Positions 34,471-42,373 of a DNA stretch of 64,000 nucleotides are shown here, piece after piece. The DNA is from Pseudomonas aylmerensis (GTDB lineage Bacteria > Pseudomonadota > Gammaproteobacteria > Pseudomonadales > Pseudomonadaceae), in NCBI RefSeq assembly GCF_001702265.1, contig NZ_MAUE01000041.1:1-64000 (forward strand). The letters are read 5' to 3'. Below the pieces are notes generated by a model. It saw only the letters and a program-made list of their open reading frames with translations, searched no databases and was not told where the DNA came from. Position numbers and translations under genes: made by a program. The stretch's first letter is position 1, and the number at the start of each line of letters is the position of its first letter.

Positions 34471-35508
34471 TCACAGGTGGTCCGCATCGATCACCGCCCT
34501 GGCAAATGCCTCCGGGGCTTCCTGCGGCAGATTGTGGCCGATCCCACCCTTGACCAGGCGGAACTCATACTTGCCGGTAAAGCGCTTGGCGTAGTCTTCG
34601 GGCGCCGGGTGCGGGGCGCCGTTGGCGTCGCCTTCGAGGGTGACGGTCGGCACGCCAATGGCGGGGGCCTGGGCGAGTTGCTGCTCCAGCCCGGCGTATT
34701 GGGTTTCGCCCTGCACCAGGCCCAGGCGCCAGCGGTAGTTGAACACGGTGATGGCGACGTGATCGGGGTTGTCCAGGCCTTTGGCGCTGCGTGCGAACGT
34801 GGCGTCGTCAAACGCCCATTTTGGCGAGGCCAGTTGCCAGATCAGCTTGGCGAAATCGTGAGTGTTTTTCTGGTAGCCGGCGGCGCCGCGCTCGGTGGCG
34901 AAGTAGAACTGGTACCACCACTGCAGCTCGGCCTTGGGCGGCAGTGGGGTCTGGCCGGCGGCTTGATTGCCGATCAGATAGCCGCTCACCGAGACCAGCG
35001 CCTTGACCCGCTCTGGCCACAAGGCCGAGACGATATCCGCCGAGCGCGCGCCCCAGTCATAGCCACCGAGCACGGCTTGCTGGATGTGCAGGGCGTCCAT
35101 GAAGTCGATCACATCACGGGCCAAGGCCGCCGGTTCGCCGTTGCGCAGGGTCGTGTCCGAGAGGAAGCGTGTGCCGCCATAACCTCGCGCATAAGGGATC
35201 AACACCCGATAGCCCTTGGCGGCGAGCAGCGGGGCAACCTGTGCGTAGCTGTCGATATCGTAGGGCCAGCCGTGCAGCAGGATCACCGCCGGGCCAGTGG
35301 CCGGGCCGACTTCGGCGTAGGCCACCTCCAGTTGCCCGGCCTTGATGTGCTTGAGCGCACCCAAGCCTGCCTGAGGGCTCGCAACCGGCGCGCGCGCGGG
35401 CGGCTCGGGCATTTCGGCCTGCGCCAGGCCACTGGCACCGAAGGACAACAGGGCCAGGGCCAGGAACAGCGGGTGACGTGTGGGGCGACGGTTCAACTGA
35501 GCGTGCAT
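34471..35508 (-). CDS. Secreted alpha/beta hydrolase
   Basis: A 345-residue alpha/beta hydrolase with an N-terminal signal peptide (LFLALALLSFGASGLAQA). Core features: the oxyanion HGWPYD stretch, nucleophile elbow GGYDWG (nucleophile Asp, as in epoxide hydrolases and haloalkane dehalogenases), and a late GIGHNLPQE histidine. It resembles the epoxide hydrolase-like branch. Substrate unknown; periplasmic location is predicted. The start at 35508 lies about 130 bases before the autotransporter end. Confidence 0.85.
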   Translation of the reverse strand: MHAQLNRRPTRHPLFLALALLSFGASGLAQAEMPEPPARAPVASPQAGLGALKHIKAGQLEVAYAEVGPATGPAVILLHGWPYDIDSYAQVAPLLAAKGYRVLIPYARGYGGTRFLSDTTLRNGEPAALARDVIDFMDALHIQQAVLGGYDWGARSADIVSALWPERVKALVSVSGYLIGNQAAGQTPLPPKAELQWWYQFYFATERGAAGYQKNTHDFAKLIWQLASPKWAFDDATFARSAKGLDNPDHVAITVFNYRWRLGLVQGETQYAGLEQQLAQAPAIGVPTVTLEGDANGAPHPAPEDYAKRFTGKYEFRLVKGGIGHNLPQEAPEAFARAVIDADHL

Positions 35509-35640
35509 GGCGAGCCTCCTACGGCTTGATGTGTGCCTGATGCTCAGTTGAACGTTGCGCTGTATCTGGGTTGTTTCAGGAAACCCGTCGAATCAAACGC
35601 TGTGTATCGCCGCCGGTCCCGTACACAGTGCGATACATAC

Positions 35641-38178
35641 CTAGAAGGCCACCTTCACGCCCAACGTGCCTTGGCGCCCGTTGAACAGGTTGCTGTCGAG
35701 GTTGCGGTCATAGCCGACTTCGCCATACAGGTTCACGCCATTGGCCACCTCCAGCGTGGCGCCGGCACTCAGGTCGAGGGTGGTGGACTTCTGCTCGGTG
35801 TCGATATCCGTGACGTCATTGAAGGTGACGGTGTCAGTCCCGGCGCGTGAGTGCCAGACATTTGCGCGCACATAGGGCTGCAGTGGCAGGCCGCTGACCG
35901 TGTACTGGCCGCGCAGCCGCACGCCCAGGCGCGTGGTAATGCGGGTGTCGGCATCGTACGAAACATCCGCGATGCCGTCGTTTTGCTTGTCCAGCCAGGT
36001 CTTGCCGACGATCACCTGGGCCTGGGGCTCGACCACCCAGTTGTTGACCAGCGCGAACGGCCAACCGACTTCGGCGGATGCGCTTACGTTGTGGCCCTGG
36101 GTGTCCATTTTCACCCCGCGATCCGACGCGTTGTTGCCGTCGAAGCGGGTGCCCATCAGGACCAGATCGAGGTAAGCCTGGTTGGCGCCGATCAGCGTCC
36201 AATAGACCCCCAGGCTGTCACCGCGCAAGGTGGTCTTGCCGGCGTCGCGGTCTTCCCAGCCGCCATTGAAGCCTTTGACGTTGCCCCTGAGGGTGCTGTG
36301 GCCGACAAAAAAACCGGCGCGCTGGGTCTGGCCGCTGTCGCCGCTGCTGGCGTAGACGTCGCTGCCGACCTGGAAGGCCGTGACCGAACTGTCCAGCGTT
36401 GGGCTGACGGTCCCGGCGGAATGCTGGCGACTGCTGCTGCCGTACACCCGTCCCCAACCCGCCGGGAACGTACCGACCGGTTGTGGCTGGTCCTGGTCCC
36501 CCATGCGCTGGTGATAGGTGCCCAGCATGCCCCGCACGATTTGGTCGGCCGCCGGAAACAGCGCAGCGTAGATCGGCACTTCCTGGCGGTAGATCGGGAT
36601 CGGGGTCAGCCCGGGGTTGGATGGCAGGGGCGGCTCACCGGGGCCCGGCACGGGCACGAGCACGGGATCGGCCGGCGCCACGGGGACGGTAGAGCGCAAG
36701 TAGTAGTTTTCTGCCGTGCCGGCCGATACGCCGCCCTTGAACAGGCGATAGTCGAACGCCCCGGCGGACACCGGCCCTGCGAGGCTGAACGCGGTGCCGC
36801 TGCCGCTGGCGCCGTTGATGGCCTGGACAACCTGGATGCCGTCCTGCAGCGTAGCGCCGCCGGCCCCGCCCAGGTTGCTGACGCTGATCGCGGTAGTGCC
36901 GCCGAGGCTGCCCTGGCTGACCACCAGTTTATCGCTGGGGGAACCGTCAGCGCCGAGCACGCTTTGCAGCGCGAGCCCGCCGCCGTTGCCGTTGTAGTTG
37001 CCATTTACGGTCAGCGTGTCGCTGGCGATGGCGCTGCCGCTGGTCATGTCGATCAGGCCACGGTTGTTCACGGTCACCAGCTGGCCAGCGGTGAACGCAC
37101 TGATAACCCCGGTATTGACCAGCAGCGTGCTGCTGCCGTTGACCGACATCGTGCCGGTGCCGGTGTCGGCATCGCCCAGCACGAAAGTGCCGCCCAGCGT
37201 GAAGCGGGCATTGTTGTCCAGTATCACCTGTTCCCAGTTGGCATAGCGCCCGGGCGTGCTGGCCTGGGTATTGTCGAACGTCAGCGTGTCGGTGCCCGTG
37301 CCACCATCGATCAACGCGGTGGATGACAGTTGGGTTTCAGTCAGGTTTTGCAGGAGGGCAGTGTCGTTATCGTTGCCCATCAGGATGGGCCCGCGGATTT
37401 GCCCGCCGCCGATCCAACTGAACAGGTCATTGCCGGCACTGGCCAGGATCTGCCCGTTGATGGTGCCGCCGGTCACCGTGATGATATCCGCGCCGCCACT
37501 GGTGCTGATGTTGCCGCCGATCAGGCTGGTGCCCGAGACCAGGATGGTGTCTTGGCCAAAGGCGGTCACCAGGTTGCCGATGATCGTGCCGCCGCGCATA
37601 TCGAAAATGTTGTTATCGAGCTTCATGTCCACCCGGCCGATGGTGCCGCCGCTCATCAGTGCCTGGTCGCCGTCCTCGAACGCGCCGGTGATCGTGCCAC
37701 CGCTCATGAAGAACTGATCGCGCCCGTCGCCCTGGGCCAATGAGGCAATGGTGCCGCCGCTCATGGAGAAACTGTCGATGCCGTCACCCTGGATGATCGC
37801 GCCGGCCAGGCCGCCGGTGACCTGCGCCACATCATTGCCCGAGCCTTGGGTCACCGAGCCGGTGATGCTGCCCAGGTTGAGGCGGAAGATATTGCTGCCG
37901 TCGCCTTGGTTCAAGTTGCCGTCGATCCCGGCGCTCGGGCCTTCCACATCCACCAGGTCATTGCCGGCGCCATAGGTCACCGCCCCGGTGATGCGGCCGG
38001 TGGCAGTGAGATTCAGGGTGTTGTTGCCGCCAGTGTCGGTAAAGCCCGGCGCGGTGCCGCTGTCACAGGCAGAGGTGTCGTCGCCGGCGGTGTTATTGAT
38101 GACGCAGGCCCCGTAAGAGCTCAGTGGCGTCGCTGCCAGGGCGACCAAATACAGCCAGGCAAAGGTCCGTGTGCGCAT
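35641..38178 (-). CDS. Autotransporter with repetitive passenger
   Basis: An 845-residue type V secretion protein. A signal peptide (LYLVALAATPLSSYGAC) is followed by a beta-helical passenger (about 25-510) made of GGTI-type repeats, clearest at MSGGTI and VTGGTING, with acidic GDGxDxF turns. A Pro-rich linker (PVPGPGEPPLPSN) leads to a C-terminal beta-barrel (about 590-845) ending in a Phe, as expected for the BamA signal. Full-length barrel, so it should be functional. The passenger probably works in adhesion or aggregation; no protease or lipase triad is visible. The 238-base upstream region may hold its promoter; nothing else is seen there. Confidence 0.88.
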   Translation of the reverse strand: MRTRTFAWLYLVALAATPLSSYGACVINNTAGDDTSACDSGTAPGFTDTGGNNTLNLTATGRITGAVTYGAGNDLVDVEGPSAGIDGNLNQGDGSNIFRLNLGSITGSVTQGSGNDVAQVTGGLAGAIIQGDGIDSFSMSGGTIASLAQGDGRDQFFMSGGTITGAFEDGDQALMSGGTIGRVDMKLDNNIFDMRGGTIIGNLVTAFGQDTILVSGTSLIGGNISTSGGADIITVTGGTINGQILASAGNDLFSWIGGGQIRGPILMGNDNDTALLQNLTETQLSSTALIDGGTGTDTLTFDNTQASTPGRYANWEQVILDNNARFTLGGTFVLGDADTGTGTMSVNGSSTLLVNTGVISAFTAGQLVTVNNRGLIDMTSGSAIASDTLTVNGNYNGNGGGLALQSVLGADGSPSDKLVVSQGSLGGTTAISVSNLGGAGGATLQDGIQVVQAINGASGSGTAFSLAGPVSAGAFDYRLFKGGVSAGTAENYYLRSTVPVAPADPVLVPVPGPGEPPLPSNPGLTPIPIYRQEVPIYAALFPAADQIVRGMLGTYHQRMGDQDQPQPVGTFPAGWGRVYGSSSRQHSAGTVSPTLDSSVTAFQVGSDVYASSGDSGQTQRAGFFVGHSTLRGNVKGFNGGWEDRDAGKTTLRGDSLGVYWTLIGANQAYLDLVLMGTRFDGNNASDRGVKMDTQGHNVSASAEVGWPFALVNNWVVEPQAQVIVGKTWLDKQNDGIADVSYDADTRITTRLGVRLRGQYTVSGLPLQPYVRANVWHSRAGTDTVTFNDVTDIDTEQKSTTLDLSAGATLEVANGVNLYGEVGYDRNLDSNLFNGRQGTLGVKVAF

Positions 38179-38416
38179 GATCCGTCCTCGATTGAGGGGA
38201 TAATTGCCCCGGCACCTGCAACGGCAGGCGCGGGCCAGACCATGACAACGAAATGCACGATACAGATCAGGAAATACCGGTCACCTGTTCGAAAACACCG
38301 GCCAATGCAACAGGTTGGCATGGCTTTCTCGACTGCGCTTCAAGCGGCACAGTCCTGTCGCAGCATAGCCGTGTATGGACAGGGCGCCACTGTTAGAAAT
38401 AACAGGTATAGACGAG

Positions 38417-39187
38417 TCAGAAGGATGGCGGCAGCACGATCTCGTAGGGTTCGCGCATTCGCTCCAACAACACCTGGGCGAGGATCGGCGCCAGACCGAT
38501 CTGTGGGTCGCCGGCCAATTGGCTGGCATACGCGTGGGCGGCGTGGAGTTTGCGCGCCACGCTCCACGTATCCAGGCGTACCTTGCGCGCGCGCTGCCAG
38601 GGGATCACCGCTCCTTCGCGGGCGGGCCAGTGCCAGGCCCAGATCGGCACTTCATACAGGTGCGCGCCTACCAGGCTGCAAGCCTTGGCGCTGGCACGGC
38701 CGACGGCGTCATGGTCGTCATTGCCGTCGTTGCGCCAGGTCGAAAACACCACGTCACCGGGGTGCAGGTAGCGGGCGATGAACTGGCTCAATTGCGGTTC
38801 GCGGGCGGCGAGGGCGTTATCGCAAAAGCCACCGCGAATCCACTTGAGGCTGTGCAGCGGCATGCCCAGGCGGCGCAGTGCTTCGGCGCTTTCCTGGGGC
38901 CTGACCACGCTCAGGCGGCTGGCCGGCCACACATGCGAGCCGGGGTGGCTGGCGCTGCCATCGGTGATGGAGATCAGTTGCAGCGGGTGTTCCAGGGTGC
39001 TGAGCAGTTGCAGCAAGCCGCCACAGGCCAGCACTTCATCGCCGGGATGGGGGGCGATAATGACCACGCGTGCGCCAGGAGGCACCAGTGAATGAGGGGC
39101 GATCGGCGGGATTTGCGCCAGCTGCGGTGCGCTGTTCCAGATTTGGGCGGGGCCACGGCGGCCGTCGCCTAATGAGGCAAGCTTCAT
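38417..39187 (-). CDS. PIG-L deacetylase paralogue with altered HPDDE motif
   Basis: A 256-residue PIG-L/LmbE family protein. The zinc motif reads APHPGDE instead of APHPDDE: a GGC codon replaces the first Asp. In MshB that Asp is the proposed general base, while the zinc ligands (the His and second Asp of the motif, and the later His in DDHDAVG) are kept. Close sequence kin of the gene at 40619-41377, so a paralogue. I chose the ATG at 39187 (AAGGA ten bases upstream). It follows the glycosyltransferase gene after 180 bases with its own leader, which contains two small hairpins. Confidence 0.85.
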   Translation of the reverse strand: MKLASLGDGRRGPAQIWNSAPQLAQIPPIAPHSLVPPGARVVIIAPHPGDEVLACGGLLQLLSTLEHPLQLISITDGSASHPGSHVWPASRLSVVRPQESAEALRRLGMPLHSLKWIRGGFCDNALAAREPQLSQFIARYLHPGDVVFSTWRNDGNDDHDAVGRASAKACSLVGAHLYEVPIWAWHWPAREGAVIPWQRARKVRLDTWSVARKLHAAHAYASQLAGDPQIGLAPILAQVLLERMREPYEIVLPPSF

Positions 39188-39281
39188 GGGTGACAGATCC
39201 TTGTCAATTGATGCTGGGTCGTGCTCCGTTGACGGGACGACGCTCTTTTTACCCACCACAGGCTCCGTCGTGGTGGTTGCA

Positions 39282-39305
39282 TGGCAATCCAATCCTGGAT
39301 TGCCA
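39282..39305. promoter_or_regulatory. Perfect 9-base-pair hairpin in the leader of the second PIG-L gene
   Basis: TGGCAATCC and GGATTGCCA form a perfect stem around a six-base loop, about 95 bases upstream of the start at 39187. A second weaker stem (CCACCAC/GTGGTGG) lies 10 bases to its left. The role (operator, leader structure or transcript end of the preceding operon) is open. Confidence 0.4.
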
Positions 39306-39366
39306 GCAAGGCGTCCTCAGCATAGCCAAGGTTTGGTCGCTTTTACATTCAGTAATGGCGTTTTTT

Positions 39367-40026
39367 TCAAGAGGCCAGCATCAGGCTCTTCAAATAATCG
39401 CCAAAGCCGCCCTGGGCCCGCGCTTCCAGGCGTGCACTGGTGATCACCTGCGGCGAGTGGCTCCAGGCGATCGAGGCGCCGCAGCGCTCCAGGTTGCGCA
39501 CCAGTTGCACATCTTCATGACACGCCAGCGGTTCGAAACCGCCGGCCCGCACATAGGCCCCAGCGCTGATGCCCAGGTTGGCGCCGTGGATATGCCGGTG
39601 GCCGTCGCGGGCCTGGTAGGCCTGGTTGTAGCGGATCTGCGCGGCCGGGTCGAATCCTTCGCTCCAGGCGTCTACCGTGACCGTGCCGCACACGGCGTCG
39701 GCACCCAGGGCCAACTGTGCGACCAGCCAATCGGGGGCCACGCGGCTGTCGGCATCGGTGCACGAGATCCAGCGCGCACCCTGGTTGAGCAGATGCCGCG
39801 CGCCCACCCCGCGTACGTGGCCGACATTGCGTGCCTGCACTTCCAGACGCTGCACCTGGAAGGCTTCGGCAATCGCGGCGCTACTATCGGTGCAACTGTC
39901 GAGCACCACCAGCACCTGCACCGCTTCGCCCGCCAGGCCTGGATGGCTGGCCGCGATCAGCGCCGCGTCCAGGCACTCGCCGAGCAATGCTTCTTCATTG
40001 TGTACCGGGATCAGGATACCGATCAT
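39367..40026 (-). CDS. Family 2 glycosyltransferase
   Basis: A 219-residue GT2 glycosyltransferase with the family layout: ILIPVHNEE at the N-terminus (3-11), the DxD-like TDADS sugar-nucleotide motif (about 90), and the C-terminal HGANLGIS, HEDVQL region with an ED acceptor-side motif. No membrane segments, so a cytosolic transferase. The start at 40026 overlaps the methyltransferase stop by ATGA. Last gene of the glgX-ACAD-PIG-L-NodS-GT2 operon. Acceptor and donor are unknown. Confidence 0.87.
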   Translation of the reverse strand: MIGILIPVHNEEALLGECLDAALIAASHPGLAGEAVQVLVVLDSCTDSSAAIAEAFQVQRLEVQARNVGHVRGVGARHLLNQGARWISCTDADSRVAPDWLVAQLALGADAVCGTVTVDAWSEGFDPAAQIRYNQAYQARDGHRHIHGANLGISAGAYVRAGGFEPLACHEDVQLVRNLERCGASIAWSHSPQVITSARLEARAQGGFGDYLKSLMLAS

Positions 40027-40622
40027 CGCAGGCCCTCCAGCGTGGCGACCGAGGTCGCGTCGCGGCTCCACAGGTCGAGGAGAAAGTCGTGTTCGTGATG
40101 CCGGGCAACCAGCGGCATCGCCAGCCGTTCGTGCAGCAACGCATGCACCTGCTCGGCGGTCTGCGGGCAGCCGTCGATGGGCGGGCGCCAATGGCAGGCG
40201 AGGACTTGCCCGTTGGGGGCGAGGCTGGTGAGGGCGCGGTCGATCAGGGCGCCGAGGTCATCGGCGTCGAGGTAGTAGCACAGCTCGCTGAGCACGATGA
40301 GTTCGAACTGGCCCTGCGGCCATTGCTCGGGCAGGCGGCTCTGTTGCACCTGGGCATGGGCAAAACCCAGCAGGCGACCACGGGCGAGGGCCACGGCGGC
40401 CGAAGCGGTGTCGCAACACAACAGGCGATCGCAGCGCGGTGCCAGTTCGGCGCTGAGTTCACCGTTGGCGCAACCGGGCTCGAAGATCGAGGCATACCGT
40501 GGGCGCGTCAGCATCGCCAGGGTCAGCGCGCGCTTGCGGCGCTCATACCAGCGTTGGCGGAAAGCCCACGGGTCATCGTTATCAGCGAACAGTTGATCGA
40601 AATACGGCGTGGCCACGCTCAT
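40023..40622 (-). CDS. NodS-like SAM-dependent methyltransferase
   Basis: A 199-residue class I methyltransferase related to NodS (DPWAFRQRWYERRKRALTLAML; the SAM motif EPGCANGELS at about 48-57; ELCYYLDADDLG). NodS N-methylates the amino group of deacetylated chitooligosaccharides. Its position right after a PIG-L deacetylase gene (ATGA overlap) and before a glycosyltransferase gene (ATGA overlap) fits modification of a freed sugar amine, although the real substrate is unknown. Confidence 0.85.
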   Translation of the reverse strand: MSVATPYFDQLFADNDDPWAFRQRWYERRKRALTLAMLTRPRYASIFEPGCANGELSAELAPRCDRLLCCDTASAAVALARGRLLGFAHAQVQQSRLPEQWPQGQFELIVLSELCYYLDADDLGALIDRALTSLAPNGQVLACHWRPPIDGCPQTAEQVHALLHERLAMPLVARHHEHDFLLDLWSRDATSVATLEGLR

Positions 40623-41377
40623 ACAAACACCACTTCAAAAGGTTGCAACAGCCGCTCGACCACGTACGGCGCCAGTACCGGCGGCAAGCCGATCTGCGGA
40701 TCGCCTTCCAACTGGCTGGCGAATGCATGGATGGCGTGGCGCTTGCGGGCCACGGCTTCGCAGGTCAGCGGAATCTTGTGGGCGCGGTGCCACGGCACTT
40801 GGCTGTCTTCGGGAGACGCCCAGTGCCAGGTCCAGACTGGCAGCTCATACAGCGTGGCGCCCACGGCCTGGGCCGCCTGGGCGCTCGCGCGACCGACGGC
40901 TTCATGGTCGCAATGGCCGTCTTCGCGCCAGGTGGTGAACACCACGTCGGTCGGCTTGAGGTAGCGCTGGATAAACGCAGTCAGCTCGTCCTCGCGTGCT
41001 GCCACCTGGCTGTCGCTGAAGCCGGCGCGCAGCCATTTCAGGCTGTGCAGTGGCAACCCCAGGCGGTGCAGGGCCTGCGCCGATTCCTGCGGGCGCACCA
41101 CGCTCAAGCGTTCTACCGGCCAGCGCCGGGATCCAGGGTGACTGGCGCTGCCATCGGTGACGGAAATCAGCTGCATGGGCCGGCCCAGCGCAGCCAGGCC
41201 TTGCAGCAGGCCGCCACAGCCGAGCACTTCATCATCCGGGTGCGGAGCGATGATCACGGCGCGATGGCCCTCGGGCACCAGCTCTTCGACACTGATGTGC
41301 GGCAGCTCCGCCATCAGGCTCGAGGCCTGCCAATGTTGCAGCGGCGTGCCCTGGCCGACGATCGGGTTGGGTCTCAT
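40619..41377 (-). CDS. PIG-L family deacetylase
   Basis: A 252-residue PIG-L/LmbE zinc deacetylase with the complete APHPDDE motif and downstream CDHEAVG His. The family removes acetyl from N-acetylglucosaminyl compounds (PIG-L, MshB, BshB) and is also found with other amides. I chose the ATG at 41377, which overlaps the acyl-CoA dehydrogenase stop by four bases. The paralogue at 38417-39187 has lost one motif Asp. Likely provides a free amine for the NodS-like enzyme encoded next to it. Confidence 0.88.
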   Translation of the reverse strand: MRPNPIVGQGTPLQHWQASSLMAELPHISVEELVPEGHRAVIIAPHPDDEVLGCGGLLQGLAALGRPMQLISVTDGSASHPGSRRWPVERLSVVRPQESAQALHRLGLPLHSLKWLRAGFSDSQVAAREDELTAFIQRYLKPTDVVFTTWREDGHCDHEAVGRASAQAAQAVGATLYELPVWTWHWASPEDSQVPWHRAHKIPLTCEAVARKRHAIHAFASQLEGDPQIGLPPVLAPYVVERLLQPFEVVFV

Positions 41378-42372
41378 AACTGCCACCTCCCTGTGGGTTC
41401 GCCGGCAACCAATTCGCCCAGGCCGGCCAGGTCGCGCTCGGCATGGCTCTGGCGCACGTACACCGGCAGGTCCGTCATCAATTGGGCAAAGTGCGGGTCC
41501 TTGCAGTACGGCCCTGCACCCACGGCCCGGCCGACATGGCGCATGACCTGCTCGACAGCCTCTTCGATACACGCGCGGGTCTGTTGGGCCAGTTGCTGGG
41601 CGTCAGCCTTGGGGTCGCGGTCGATCTGTTCGGCGCTGGCGCGCAGTACGCAGGCGGCCCCGTTCAAAGCGCTGTCGACGGCGCCGAGGTGGGCGAGGGC
41701 ATGCGGTTCCGGACGTTTGCTGCAGTGTTCGCGCAGGGCCTCGGCCAGGCGTTGCGCGGCGCCGTACCAGCACGCAGCGATGCCCACGCCGCCCTGCCAG
41801 AAACCCGGACGGGCGAGGTAATCGCCGGGACCACCCACGGCGATCCCGAGGGCCCCGTCAAACAGCACCTCGACACTGCCGGTGGCCGCCATGCCCACGG
41901 CATTCCAGCCTTCGTTGGTGACGGTGATGCCCGGTTGATCCATCTGCACCGCCACCAACTGCTGACGGCCCTGTTCATCCCAGGCCGTCAACAAGCCATG
42001 GCTGACCACTGCCGCGCCTGAGCACCAGGCTTTGCGCCCGTCCAGGCGCAAGCGATGCCCGTCCTGGCGCACCTGGACCCTGGCGGTCGGCGGTTCCGCC
42101 GCCCACATGCCCCATGTGCTGCCCAATGGCGGCAGTGGACTGTCGAGTTCGGCAATGATCGCCAATGCATCGGTATGACCTTCGAACAACTTGCACAAGC
42201 GCAGGTCGTGGCCTGCCACCTGCGCCAGGCGACTGAATCGCGCCAGGGTTTCGCCGCTGCCAGGCAGCGGCAGTTGGTCGAGGCCTTCTTCCTGAAGTGC
42301 CTTCAGCGCCTTGCCCAGGTCTTGCGTGTCCGCGTAGCCCTGGAAGCTCTGAAGGAATCCATGCAGTGCCAT
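41374..42372 (-). CDS. Acyl-CoA dehydrogenase family protein
   Basis: A 332-residue acyl-CoA dehydrogenase-fold protein, shorter than the usual 380 or more. FAD-side features are visible (WGMWAAEPPTARV; LDGRKAWCSGA near residue 125) and the C-terminal helix bundle ends in QSHAERDLAGLG. The catalytic Glu of classical ACADs is not obvious at its usual place, so it may act as a flavin oxidase, N-hydroxylase or desaturase rather than in beta-oxidation. I chose the ATG at 42372, one base after the glgX stop region, preceded by GAGG. First of four unassigned genes in the glgX operon. Confidence 0.82.
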   Translation of the reverse strand: MALHGFLQSFQGYADTQDLGKALKALQEEGLDQLPLPGSGETLARFSRLAQVAGHDLRLCKLFEGHTDALAIIAELDSPLPPLGSTWGMWAAEPPTARVQVRQDGHRLRLDGRKAWCSGAAVVSHGLLTAWDEQGRQQLVAVQMDQPGITVTNEGWNAVGMAATGSVEVLFDGALGIAVGGPGDYLARPGFWQGGVGIAACWYGAAQRLAEALREHCSKRPEPHALAHLGAVDSALNGAACVLRASAEQIDRDPKADAQQLAQQTRACIEEAVEQVMRHVGRAVGAGPYCKDPHFAQLMTDLPVYVRQSHAERDLAGLGELVAGEPTGRWQL

Positions 42373-42373
42373 G

